Assembly: GCA_938002815.1 (NCBI GenBank)
Contig: CALKZT010000014.1
Location: forward strand, 1-42,301
DNA: 42,301 nucleotides
From: an uncultured bacterium
GTDB lineage: Bacteria; Desulfobacterota; DSM-4660; Desulfatiglandales; CALKZT01
Direction of reading: 5' to 3'
Position numbers and translations under genes: made by a program. Shown here piece by piece: positions 34,233-42,301 of this stretch. Within the stretch, counting starts at the first letter, position 1. Each line of letters starts with the position of its first letter. The notes below the pieces were generated by a model, which saw nothing but the letters and a program-made list of their open reading frames with translations, was not told where the DNA came from and searched no databases.

Positions 34233-34934
34233 CTAGACCTCTTTTTTCTTTCCGGCCTTCATCTCAAGGCCTAACCCGTTAAACAGCCAGAGTATCCCGT
34301 ATCCGTACCAGAGGGTGTATAGCACATAAAAGATTAAAACAAAGCTCAGTAGCCCAAACTTGGAAGATGCCTTCTCTGCCTTGATCCCATAGAAATTGTA
34401 GGCAACTTCTACTGCCTTTCCTATCACCTCATTGGCCACCTTGGCTTCCTTGAACATTTTCTTGAATTTGAACTCTTTTTCCATTTCCTTTAGGAGATTC
34501 CACCAAGTATAGAGCAGGACCCTAGGCTCCATGTTATATTTAGCTTTTAGCTCGTCACCTTTCTCAAAGTATCCAGCTTCAGAGTCAAGGGTGATCTCAG
34601 ACAAGAGCCTTCCGTAGTCACACGAGATTTCTATCTTTTCGCCCTTCTCAATTACTTCAGCTCCTGCCTTTTTAAGGGCTGCGGCAAAGTTTTTTCCCTG
34701 CTCCGCCTTCATGGATACTTCTATCCTTATCCTGTTCCCTTTTTCCGTTTCAATGGCAGCTTTTACTGTATCAAAATAATTACTAGAGCCCTTTGCGATG
34801 CTATTAAAAAAGTCATCAGCTGCTTGAAATGCATTCTTGCCCGAAAAGATCGGGAAGAACATGATTATCAAAACAATAAAAAAGGCTATAAGAGTAACAA
34901 TGCCTAGTGCGAGTGACTTTTTATGTTGGACCAT
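34233..34934 (-). CDS. Membrane protein of unknown function, next to TSUP permease
   Basis: The protein has 233 residues with one TM helix near the start (LGIVTLIAFFIVLIIMFFPIF), a ~150-residue charged region (IRIEVSMKAEQGKNFAAALKK and KKAGAEVIEKGEKIEIS, Lys/Glu-rich), and a second TM segment near the end (LSFVLIFYVLYTLWYGYGI). Its start lies one base after the permease stop, so it is co-translated. This pairing with a TSUP transporter suggests a partner or accessory role, but I do not recognise a named family. Confidence 0.7.
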   Translation of the reverse strand: MVQHKKSLALGIVTLIAFFIVLIIMFFPIFSGKNAFQAADDFFNSIAKGSSNYFDTVKAAIETEKGNRIRIEVSMKAEQGKNFAAALKKAGAEVIEKGEKIEISCDYGRLLSEITLDSEAGYFEKGDELKAKYNMEPRVLLYTWWNLLKEMEKEFKFKKMFKEAKVANEVIGKAVEVAYNFYGIKAEKASSKFGLLSFVLIFYVLYTLWYGYGILWLFNGLGLEMKAGKKKEV

Positions 34935-34935
34935 G

Positions 34936-36222
34936 TTACACCTCCTCCTTTAGGGCCTTTATGTTTCCAAAGAATTTGCCAAAGACCCATACTCCGAATA
35001 TCCCCACCACGATGAAGAATATGTATATACCAACTGTGTCTATGAGCTTTGCAGTCTCTTGAGATATATCTATGACCTTCATCTTCCCTAATTTCCCTGG
35101 CAGAGAGAATAGTCTGTTTATAAAACCTGCCATTATTGTAATGGCATAGAAGCCCCGGATGTGAATTCCCTTCACCACCTTTGTTGTGAGGGCCCCTATT
35201 TGGATCCCCAATAGTGAACCCAAGAGCATTCCCATGGCAAGGGTGTAGAATACAAACCCGTATATGGCGTACTGGATGATGGAGGCATATCCAGCAGTGA
35301 ATATTATCTGGAGGATATCTGTTCCAACTGTGGTAAAAGAGGAAACGCCCAGCACGTATACAAATATAGGGAAGGTGAGGAACCCTCCACCTACACCCAT
35401 GATTGCAGCCACAAACCCCACAAAAACACCTGACCCGGCCACAAATACACCAGAGATCTGTTTCCCACCCGGAACTAAGTCATGGTCGAATTTGATCATG
35501 GGAGGGATCTTCATCTCTTGCAACCTGCCGGGAAGCCCCTTACCCGCCTTTATCTCTTCTCCGTGGGGGCTTTCTCCGTGATGAGCGCCCACATCTGCCC
35601 CTGATCTCCTCAATTTGAAAAAATCAGTCAAAGAATAGATCCCTAAGAATCCAAGGAGCAACGCATAAACTATGCTTATAAAAGCATCGCTGAGGACCGG
35701 ATCTTTTTCGTAGAGAAATCTGTTTATGACACCGCCCCCTGTTACCCCGATACCAGAACCTACCAAGAATGCCACTGCCAGGCTTACGGATACGTTTCCT
35801 AATTTCTTGTGCACTGCAGTTCCCATTATGGCCTTGGCAAAGATATGAAATAGATCTGTTCCGACGGCAAGTATTCCCTTTATTCCGGCACTCATAAGGG
35901 CCGGCGTGATGACGAACCCTCCTCCTGCGCCGATACAGCCTGTTATTAGGCCTGCACATATCCCTATCAGGATGGAGATCCAGAAGACAAAGGGATCATA
36001 GTGGGCAGGGCCATAGGCAGTCTTCCCGCCGATAAAATGGGGAAGCTGTCCACCAGTGGATGCCATTACTATCGAGAACAAAATAGCAGGCATAGCCAGT
36101 AATAAGAGTATTATTAATCTCTTTTTATTCCGAAGTATGCTGTTAGATGTTTCTATTTCCCACTGCGCGTGAGCTCTGCTTGCAGCAAAAAGAATATCCT
36201 TGCACTTTTTGAATGTCTCCAT
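34936..36222 (-). CDS. TauE/SafE (TSUP) family permease
   Basis: This encodes 428 residues from ATG 36222 preceded by AAAGGAGG; a longer frame adds ten residues. Two TSUP halves: GLITGCIGAGGGFVITPALM and GFVAAIMGVGGGFLTFPIFV. The family moves sulfite, sulfonates, organosulfur or other anions. A cytosolic His/Gly-rich loop lies between the halves (HHGESPHGEE). The position in a cluster with two-component genes and a dsr-containing neighbourhood makes sulfite, sulfate or a related anion a good guess, but not more. It is the intact relative of the fragment at 30432. Confidence 0.88.
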   Translation of the reverse strand: METFKKCKDILFAASRAHAQWEIETSNSILRNKKRLIILLLLAMPAILFSIVMASTGGQLPHFIGGKTAYGPAHYDPFVFWISILIGICAGLITGCIGAGGGFVITPALMSAGIKGILAVGTDLFHIFAKAIMGTAVHKKLGNVSVSLAVAFLVGSGIGVTGGGVINRFLYEKDPVLSDAFISIVYALLLGFLGIYSLTDFFKLRRSGADVGAHHGESPHGEEIKAGKGLPGRLQEMKIPPMIKFDHDLVPGGKQISGVFVAGSGVFVGFVAAIMGVGGGFLTFPIFVYVLGVSSFTTVGTDILQIIFTAGYASIIQYAIYGFVFYTLAMGMLLGSLLGIQIGALTTKVVKGIHIRGFYAITIMAGFINRLFSLPGKLGKMKVIDISQETAKLIDTVGIYIFFIVVGIFGVWVFGKFFGNIKALKEEV

Positions 36223-36316
36223 GTTTCCTCCTTTCAATAAATGTTTTTCCACACAATTCTTACAAAAAGCTAAAAGAAGAAAAGAATCTATTCTCCTCCT
36301 TTCGTGACATCAATTC

Positions 36317-36721
36317 TTAACGATTGATATCTATGTTCTTTGTTGCCTGGTAAATTTTTTGTAACAATTCATCTAATTCACAAGGCTTTGTAAGATAATC
36401 GAAAGCACCTAACTCTATGCCTTCTCTTGCAGCTTGTTCTGATCCATGGCCTGTAAGCACAATTACTGGCATAGATGGCAAAAGCTTCTTTGCAATTTTT
36501 AGAAGTTCCAAGCCATCCATGTCTTCCATTTTCAAATCAAATATCGCTACATCGAAGTCTTCTGATCTTAAAGCAACCAAGGCCTCTTGGCCAGAATATG
36601 CTTTTGTTACCAGTAAGTTTCTTTTCTGCAATCTATTTGCCAACACGTTTGTATATCCAACCTCGTCATCTACGAGAAGTACCTTTAATGGATGTCTAAA
36701 CATTTTCTTGTGGTTTGCCAT
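36317..36721 (-). CDS. Single-domain response regulator
   Basis: The protein has 134 residues, a complete receiver with no output domain: KVLLVDDE acidic pair, phospho-Asp in AIFDLKMEDMDG, TG of VIVLTGHG, and Lys of YLTKP. It overlaps the kinase gene by 26 bases, so the kinase is its likely phospho-donor. With no DNA-binding domain it must act by protein contact. AGAGG is six bases before the ATG. The gap to the next gene, a TSUP permease, is 94 bases without a promoter I can identify. Confidence 0.9.
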   Translation of the reverse strand: MANHKKMFRHPLKVLLVDDEVGYTNVLANRLQKRNLLVTKAYSGQEALVALRSEDFDVAIFDLKMEDMDGLELLKIAKKLLPSMPVIVLTGHGSEQAAREGIELGAFDYLTKPCELDELLQKIYQATKNIDINR

Positions 36722-38414
36722 CTACATCCTCTCCTTCTTTCCAATTTGCCTCCCTTTGAGCAGGAGGAAGTATAATGGTGAAAGCAGTTCCCTCACCCAC
36801 AGTGCTTTCCACCCTTATTTCTCCCCCCAGTTTCTTCACTATTCCGTAACAAATACTGAGACCGAGGCCTGTGCCTTTTCCCACAGGCTTTGTGGTAAAG
36901 AATGGGTCAAATATCCTGGCCAAGTTTGCCTTTGGAATTCCATGCCCTGTATCCTTGAATTTGATATATACCATTCCTTCTTCGACCCCTGTGGAGATAT
37001 GGAGTTCACCGCCTTTTTTCTCCATAGCATCGAAGGCATTATTGATTATGTTTAGGAAGACTTGTTGGATCTCTGATTCTGATGCCATTACAGTTGGAAT
37101 AGATGGATCGAGCTTTTCTATGATACTTATATTTGCATATTTGGCTCTTTGCGTAGAAATTGAAATAAGCTCATTTATTAGCGCATTGACATTGATTTCT
37201 TTAAGGGCAGGATCTGTCTTTCTGGCAAAACTAAGTAGCTTGTGCGTTATATCTTTACATCTCTTGCCTTGCATCCTAATTTGCTTGAGGGATCTCTTGA
37301 ACTCTTCCAAGTTTTTACTATTAGAAAATTCTTCTTCTTCAAGCAAATCTTCTATCCACCCCGCTTCTTCAACCATTATAGCCACAGGATTATTTATTTC
37401 ATGAGCTATGCCAGCAGCTAGCTCTCCTATAGATGCCAGTTTTCCAGCTTCAATTATCTGTTGGGTTAGAGCTTCTTTTTCTTGATCGATTTGGTAAATT
37501 CGCTTGATTATTTTTTGTGAAAGGTAAAAACCCACCAAAAGAACTGACAATACCGTCAACCCTGAAACAGATATTACAAATTTTAAAGTATAATTGAATT
37601 CGGAAAATGCATCTGAATAATCTTGAGTAAAAACCAATAACCACTGTCGTTCTTTTAATGGATATGCCACTAGTATCTTTTTAGTGTCTGATTTATTCTT
37701 ATAGGTCGTCTTAATACAAAAATTCTTTTCACACTGAGATGTATTTAATAATTCTACTATTTGCTCTATCTCTCTGTGGATTTCTTCGTCCGCTGCTGTC
37801 TGGAACTCACCTTTCTTGTTCAATATAAATGCTCTACCAGTCGTGCCTATTTTCAGGTTTTCCACCAGTGTGGTAAAGGCCATGAAGTCTATGGTTGCCC
37901 TTAAAAGCCATTTGTGGCCATACCAGTCGTCCTTTACTGTGACGATGAAGTGGGGATAATTTCTTAGACCCAAAAAGACATCGCTTATGTACTGGTCTTT
38001 CCCCATGGCCTCTTTAAACCATGGGGATGAGCTGTAATTCGCCTCCCTTAACCTATAAGGGCCTGCGTAGGCTACCTGGACCCCTGTTTCACTGACTATG
38101 CCTAAATCCACAAAATAGGGCCCGTAATTGGACTGGAGAAAAAAGAGCTTGTCCTCCAACGAGGGTTGATAGGAGAGCTCTCCGTAAGTAAAAAATTTTG
38201 TCAAGAGTTTTATATTCGAAATATTTTGGGACAAAAATGAGTCTATATGCTCAGCATGGTTCTTAATTATAACCTCTAAGTTGCTCCAAATCTTTTTTTC
38301 ATAGCTATCTTTGAATTGATATAAGATAAAACCAGTTATAACGAAGAGCGGAATTAGGGATGCACCTATGACATTTGCCAAGATGAGACGTTTTATTTTG
38401 TAGTAATGGTTCAT
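36696..38414 (-). CDS. Cache-domain sensor histidine kinase
   Basis: This encodes 572 residues from ATG 38414; a longer frame (38459) overlaps the upstream gene by 32 bases and is less likely. TM1 (~8-30), extracytoplasmic dCache domain (~40-260: VDLGIVSETGVQVAYAGPYRL, YISDVFLGLRNYPHFIV), TM2 (~280-300), HisKA with His ~339 (GIAHEINNPVAIM), HATPase with N, G1, F and G2 boxes (NIINNAFDAM, DTGHGIP, FFTTKPVGKGTGLGL). A paralogue starts at 41812. It would sense a small external ligand and phosphorylate the following response regulator. The ligand is unknown. Confidence 0.9.
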   Translation of the reverse strand: MNHYYKIKRLILANVIGASLIPLFVITGFILYQFKDSYEKKIWSNLEVIIKNHAEHIDSFLSQNISNIKLLTKFFTYGELSYQPSLEDKLFFLQSNYGPYFVDLGIVSETGVQVAYAGPYRLREANYSSSPWFKEAMGKDQYISDVFLGLRNYPHFIVTVKDDWYGHKWLLRATIDFMAFTTLVENLKIGTTGRAFILNKKGEFQTAADEEIHREIEQIVELLNTSQCEKNFCIKTTYKNKSDTKKILVAYPLKERQWLLVFTQDYSDAFSEFNYTLKFVISVSGLTVLSVLLVGFYLSQKIIKRIYQIDQEKEALTQQIIEAGKLASIGELAAGIAHEINNPVAIMVEEAGWIEDLLEEEEFSNSKNLEEFKRSLKQIRMQGKRCKDITHKLLSFARKTDPALKEINVNALINELISISTQRAKYANISIIEKLDPSIPTVMASESEIQQVFLNIINNAFDAMEKKGGELHISTGVEEGMVYIKFKDTGHGIPKANLARIFDPFFTTKPVGKGTGLGLSICYGIVKKLGGEIRVESTVGEGTAFTIILPPAQREANWKEGEDVDGKPQENV

Positions 38415-38427
38415 GTCTAAGTCTTGT

Positions 38428-38799
38428 TCAAGTCTTGAATATGATTTGATTGAGAACATTTGTTAGTGTTGCTACACTGTCTGAATCCTTTTCAACAAAA
38501 AAGATATTCTCTCTATTTACGTATCCCTGTAGCATAGCAACGTTGATTCCATGGATCAAAATTGGGATTTCTGGACTTCTCAGATCTATCTCTTCTATAT
38601 ATTTCCATAAAGGTCTGTGGATCCCATCAGAGTCCAGAATCAATACATCCGCCGGTATTGGCCAGTATATGTATTTGAGAACCTCCTCTGATGTCTTCAC
38701 GAGCCGTACTTTAAAACCTTCTCTCGAAAGTTCCCTCTTTAAGAAGTTTCTAATGTTGGGATTTCTGTCGAATACTAAAACTATTTTCCGGACTTTCAT
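38428..38799 (-). CDS. Receiver-domain protein
   Basis: The protein has 123 residues. It keeps the phospho-Asp (VLILDSDG) and a Lys in FVEKDSDS, but has a poor acidic pair (VFDRNPN). It precedes the Cache kinase with a 13-base gap and is the first gene of the minus-strand unit. It could be an alternate phosphate acceptor or a modulator. Assignment to the receiver family is from motif layout, not from high identity. Confidence 0.7.
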   Translation of the reverse strand: MKVRKIVLVFDRNPNIRNFLKRELSREGFKVRLVKTSEEVLKYIYWPIPADVLILDSDGIHRPLWKYIEEIDLRSPEIPILIHGINVAMLQGYVNRENIFFVEKDSDSVATLTNVLNQIIFKT

Positions 38800-38910
38800 G
38801 GCGTAACAGTAAAAGCAAAATTCGTTCCCAGAATGGTGGCTCTAAGACTAATATCTTATAGCCGCTTTTTCCCCTAAAGAGATAATGCTCTTTACATGCT
38901 GTCAACAAAA

Positions 38911-38938
38911 CTGACAAAGGGGTATAGTTCAATATAAT
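38911..38938 (+). promoter_or_regulatory. Promoter of the PEP-synthase-like gene
   Basis: CTGACA (38911-38916) and TATAAT (38933-38938) are 16 bases apart. TGTCA-N7-TGACA (38900-38916) forms an inverted repeat overlapping the -35, a possible operator. The leader before the ATG at 39034 is about 89 bases. Confidence 0.55.
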
Positions 38939-39033
38939 GGGGCCAAGGGCCGCAGGGGCATAGAGTTGCTGGTTTAGAAATTGTATCATGGGATTTTAGC
39001 TGTGGAGGCTATAAGGCCTTTTAGAGGGATTAT

Positions 39034-41595
39034 ATGAAAGCGATGATCAAGAGGCTAATGGATCGCATTAAATTAAAGTCTAAAGGAAACCGGCCTGCGG
39101 AGATTTTCAAGTATAAATATGCAAACTTTAAGGAGTTGCTGAACTCTAACACAGAATTAGGGAAGCTAATACAGGAGATATCAGAGGCCTTAGAGGGGAG
39201 AAATATCTTTGGAATGGGCTATGTTAAGAGCAGGGCGGCCATTGCCATAGCCCATGCCCAGAGGATGGTGAGGGCCCTAAACGCAATAAGCAACAATGGA
39301 TATCTGGGGCTCCTGAGCCGACTGGAAGAGCTCCAGAGGGTTATAACCATTAGCCTTTCAGAACATGTGAAGGAGCTTCCCCGAAGGATTGTGGTGCCCT
39401 TTGACCAAATCACAAAGGAGTTGGTGGATCTTGTGGGAGGGAAGAGTGCAAACCTCGGTGAGGCAAAGACGAGGGCTGGTGTTCCTGTACCGGAGGGGTT
39501 TGCAATAACCACCTACGCCTTCAAGGTCTTTATGGAAAAAAATGATCTATTCGATCTCATAGAGAAAAAGAAACTGGAAATAGAACCTTCCAACCCCAAA
39601 AGTGCTCTGGAGTTGAGTGAAGAGATACAGTCGCTCATATTAAAGGGGGAGGTCCCAGAGGAGATAGTGGAAAGGGTAATGGAGGCACTCGCGGACCTGG
39701 AGGCACAAATCGGCCCTTCAAAGACTCTTTCTCTGGCAATGAGAAGCAGTGCAATAGGTGAGGATTCAGACCTAAGCTTTGCAGGCCAGTATGTCTCCAT
39801 GTTGAATGTCACAAAGGAAAGGGTTTTTTGGGCTTACAAGGTGATCTTGGCAAGCCTTTATACCGCAAGGGCAATTGTCTACAGGCACAACATGGGACTA
39901 AGGGATGAAGATGTCTACATGGCAGTGGCTTGTATAAGGATGGTAAATTCAAGGTCAAGCGGTGTGATATATACAGTGGACCCTTCAGAACCCTATTCAA
40001 GATGTATGGTCCTAAGCTCCGTGTGGGGGCTTGGCCCATATGCAGTGGATGGGACCATTTCTCCTGATCTCTTCCATGTCTCACGTGTAAGGCCGTTTTC
40101 TGTACTGAAAAGGAGCATCTCGCACAAGCCCATCATGTTGGTCATGGGAAGTGAAGGAGCATTAGTGGATCAAGAGGTGCCCAAGAATCTGAGGGACTTA
40201 TCCTCTGTCTCAGATCAGGAGATCCAAACTTTATCCCAATATGCCATGGCCCTTGAAACACACTTTAAAACCCCCCAAGACCTGGAATGGGCCATAGAGG
40301 AGGATGGAAGTATCTTTATACTACAGACTAGGCCCCTCCAACTCCCTGAAAACTTTGTGGAAGAGGACCAAGAAGATATGGAGGTGGATGGTCCTCTGCT
40401 TTTCTCAGGGGGAGAGGCAGCTTATAAGGGAATTGGTTGTGGCCCTGCTTTTTACATTAGAAACGAGGATGACTTGGCGAGATTTCCTAAGGGGGCTGTA
40501 CTTGTGGCAAGGCATTCTTCACCTGAGTATGCTGTTGTAATACCCGTCGCGTCTGCAATAGTAACCGATGCAGGAAGCGTTACTGGGCATATGGCATCTG
40601 TCGCGAGGGAGTTTAAGGTCCCATGTATTTTGAATACAAAGATTGCCACTAATGTTATTCCTCCAAACGAGGAAATCACTGTGGATAGCAGGAGACTCAA
40701 GGTATACAAAGGCAAACCCAAAAGCCCCTTTAGAGATAAATCCTTAGAAAGAATCATGTCCAATACAGCTGTTTATAAAGCCTTGCAGAATGTTGCATCT
40801 CATATATTGCCATTGAATCTTACTGATCCAAGGTCAAAACAATTCGAAATTAGTAATATAAAGACCATACACGATCTTATGAGGTTTGTACATGAGAAAT
40901 CATATTCTGAAATGTTCAAGCTTAGCGATTCTGTGTCTGATGAGGCTCATAATACTTTCAAGGTAAAGGCAAGACTACCGATTGATCTATATGTTATCGA
41001 TTTAGGAGATGGAATAAATTATGAAAAAGCTGTTAAAAGAACTGTAAAAATAGAAGATATTAAGTGTGAACCCCTTATTAAATTATTAGAGGGGATGATA
41101 AAAGAAAGAAATGAGCTTTCTGAACCACGTCCAGTAAATTTCAAGGGGTTACTTTCAGTAATAGCAGAGCAAATGGTTTCACCACCCAACGTAAATATTG
41201 AGAGGTTCGGGGACAAGAGCTATGCCATTATCTCTGGCAAATACATGAACTTTAGCTCAAGAGTGGGATATCATTATAGTATCATAGACACGTACTGTGG
41301 TGAGACCTTGGTGAAAAATTACATAACATTTTATTTCATGGGCGGTGCAGCTGACGAGGTTAGAAGGGGAAGGAGGGCAAGGGCCATAGGATTGATCCTA
41401 AAAGAATTCGGCTTTGAAACGGAGGCAAGGGGTGACTCCATCAATGCCAGGTATCTGAAATACCCAAAGCAGGATCAATTGGAGAGGCTCTATGTTATAG
41501 GGAGGCTTCTGGAGTATACGAGGCAGATGGACATGCTCATGGAGGATGAAAGGGCAGTGGATGCCTTTGCCAAGAGATTCTTGTCATCCCTTTAG
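39034..41595 (+). CDS. PEP-synthase/PPDK-like protein lacking the PEP-binding TIM barrel
   Basis: The protein has 853 residues. Residues 1-~120 are a helical N-terminal extension. An ATP-grasp PPDK_N domain runs ~125-440 (VGGKSANLGEAK, AMRSSAIGEDSDLSFAGQY, SGVIYTVDP, LEWAIEEDGSIFILQTRPLQ). A swivelling His domain runs ~465-570 with the phospho-His near 518 (VTDAGSVTGHMASVARE). The C-terminal ~280 residues do not match the PEP/pyruvate TIM barrel and remain unassigned (YVIDLGDGINYEKAV, FMGGAADEVRRGR). So it could phosphorylate its His from ATP, but the phosphate acceptor is unknown, as in antibiotic phosphotransferase relatives such as rifampicin phosphotransferase. AGAGGGA precedes the ATG. 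Such proteins recur beside signalling genes in Desulfobacterota. Confidence 0.85.
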   Translation: MKAMIKRLMDRIKLKSKGNRPAEIFKYKYANFKELLNSNTELGKLIQEISEALEGRNIFGMGYVKSRAAIAIAHAQRMVRALNAISNNGYLGLLSRLEELQRVITISLSEHVKELPRRIVVPFDQITKELVDLVGGKSANLGEAKTRAGVPVPEGFAITTYAFKVFMEKNDLFDLIEKKKLEIEPSNPKSALELSEEIQSLILKGEVPEEIVERVMEALADLEAQIGPSKTLSLAMRSSAIGEDSDLSFAGQYVSMLNVTKERVFWAYKVILASLYTARAIVYRHNMGLRDEDVYMAVACIRMVNSRSSGVIYTVDPSEPYSRCMVLSSVWGLGPYAVDGTISPDLFHVSRVRPFSVLKRSISHKPIMLVMGSEGALVDQEVPKNLRDLSSVSDQEIQTLSQYAMALETHFKTPQDLEWAIEEDGSIFILQTRPLQLPENFVEEDQEDMEVDGPLLFSGGEAAYKGIGCGPAFYIRNEDDLARFPKGAVLVARHSSPEYAVVIPVASAIVTDAGSVTGHMASVAREFKVPCILNTKIATNVIPPNEEITVDSRRLKVYKGKPKSPFRDKSLERIMSNTAVYKALQNVASHILPLNLTDPRSKQFEISNIKTIHDLMRFVHEKSYSEMFKLSDSVSDEAHNTFKVKARLPIDLYVIDLGDGINYEKAVKRTVKIEDIKCEPLIKLLEGMIKERNELSEPRPVNFKGLLSVIAEQMVSPPNVNIERFGDKSYAIISGKYMNFSSRVGYHYSIIDTYCGETLVKNYITFYFMGGAADEVRRGRRARAIGLILKEFGFETEARGDSINARYLKYPKQDQLERLYVIGRLLEYTRQMDMLMEDERAVDAFAKRFLSSL

Positions 41596-41811
41596 TCCTT
41601 AACAGACTGTAAAGATAAGCTACAGAGGGCTCATGGAGGACCTACTCAGATCCCAATAGAGTTTTCAAATGGTAGCGCCGAAGATTAGGAATGGTTCTTG
41701 CAGTTAAAGGGTAGATCGAGATTAGAGGCTTTATTCTTGCCAGATATGATAATTTAGTTTCGTTCTATTCTTGATATATTGATACATAAACTTGATTTTT
41801 TTGGGGGCAAG
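41596..41811. other. Intergenic region before the last kinase
   Basis: No gene or clear terminator was seen in this 216-base gap. Confidence 0.35.
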
Positions 41812-42301
41812 GTGGGTACAGAGGATTACAGCAGATTCCGAACAAGAATAATAATTACTCTCATCTTATTTTCCATTGTCCCTGTTTTAATAATAGGCAC
41901 TATTATATACAAACAATTCCAAACTGTTTATTACGATAAGCTTAAAGAAACAATTAGAAGTGTTGTAATGAGTAGAAAAAACACTATAGATCTATTTTTA
42001 GAAGAAAGAGTTGCTCAGCTTGTTACATTGGCTTATTCTAATAGTTATGCTAAGATGGTTGATATCTCGTATCTTGAGTATTTATTCAGTTTTATTCAGA
42101 GAGGTACGAAATATTTTGTGGATATAGGAGTTATAGATGAGTACGGTAATCACGTTGCTTACTATGGCCCTTATAGACTCCACAATGTGAATTATAGGGA
42201 GGAAGAGTGGTTCAAAAAGGTATTGGTTCAAGGAACCTATGTTAGTGATGTATTTTTAGGATTCAGAGGAATACCGCATTTTATAATTGCCGTACTCAGA
42301 T
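41812..42301 (+). CDS. Cache-domain sensor histidine kinase, 3' part beyond the window
   Basis: The reading frame from a GTG at 41812 (GGGGG five bases upstream; a TTG at 41779 is an alternative) is open to the window end, 163 codons. A TM helix (IIITLILFSIVPVLIIG) is followed by a Cache sensor like that at 36696-38414: VDIGVIDEYGNHVAYYGPYRL, NVNYREEEWFKKV, YVSDVFLGFRGIPHFIIAV. The HisKA and ATPase parts are expected beyond the window. It is the third Cache kinase of this type in 11 kb. Confidence 0.85.
   Translation, partial: MGTEDYSRFRTRIIITLILFSIVPVLIIGTIIYKQFQTVYYDKLKETIRSVVMSRKNTIDLFLEERVAQLVTLAYSNSYAKMVDISYLEYLFSFIQRGTKYFVDIGVIDEYGNHVAYYGPYRLHNVNYREEEWFKKVLVQGTYVSDVFLGFRGIPHFIIAVLR

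Noticed and set aside
36417-37055. A 212-residue plus-strand frame across the response regulator and kinase genes
   Set aside because: It covers two well-supported minus-strand genes, and its translation is Ser/Phe-rich shadow with no family resemblance.

Overview
The window looks like chromosomal DNA of an anaerobic sulfate- or sulfite-reducing bacterium of the Desulfobacterota (former Deltaproteobacteria) type. The strongest evidence is a complete dsrA-dsrB-dsrD operon, the reductive dissimilatory sulfite reductase signature, with a divergent cobyrinate a,c-diamide synthase (cbiA) next to it. Supporting evidence is an HdrCBA/MvhD-like electron-transfer operon, a KorDABC 2-oxoacid:ferredoxin oxidoreductase, a UGA-encoded HesB/IscA-like selenoprotein, and many Cache histidine kinases with a sigma-54 activator. 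Genus-level assignment is not possible from sequence reading alone.

Layout. (1) 0-5.4 kb: a PilS/NtrB-like sensor kinase cut by the window edge, a secreted protein with two tryptophan-rich repeats, a HesB-like selenoprotein with in-frame TGA, and an RsmG-SpoU/TrmH fusion. (2) 5.3-8.6 kb, minus strand: dtd-korD-korA-korB-korC, tightly coupled. (3) 8.6-20.5 kb: a B12-binding radical SAM protein, a giant secreted protein carrying the same tryptophan repeats as (1), a membrane-anchored LysM protein, an amidase plus AtoE-type transporter pair, an NRDE protein and a NagZ-like glycosidase. (4) 20.8-29.9 kb, the energy core: a TetR regulator, hdrC-hdrB-hdrA-(hdrA/mvhD), dsrABD and cbiA. (5) 29.9-32.3 kb: a decay zone with a truncated TauE/SafE permease, a histidine kinase that has lost most of its sensor and ATPase domains, and a receiver-like protein lacking the phospho-aspartate. 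(6) 32.3-42.3 kb: a sigma-54 activator with a NifX/NifB-like protein; an apparently intact receiver-kinase-response regulator-TSUP permease-membrane protein cluster; a PEP-synthase-like protein without a PEP-binding barrel; and the 5' end of another Cache kinase.

How the genes could work together. KorDABC would give reduced ferredoxin from 2-oxoacids. The Hdr/MvhD-like soluble complex could move electrons between ferredoxin, NADH or a hydrogenase/formate dehydrogenase partner and a disulfide acceptor, plausibly the DsrC trisulfide made by DsrAB (inference: DsrC and DsrMKJOP are not in the window). CbiA makes an intermediate of cobalamin, and the early tetrapyrrole steps are shared with the siroheme of DsrAB. 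The signalling region probably controls anion transport through the TSUP permease.

No rRNA, tRNA, CRISPR array, transposase or phage gene was recognised. Start codons were moved from the longest reading frame wherever a Shine-Dalgarno sequence or family alignment favoured a downstream codon; each case is stated.
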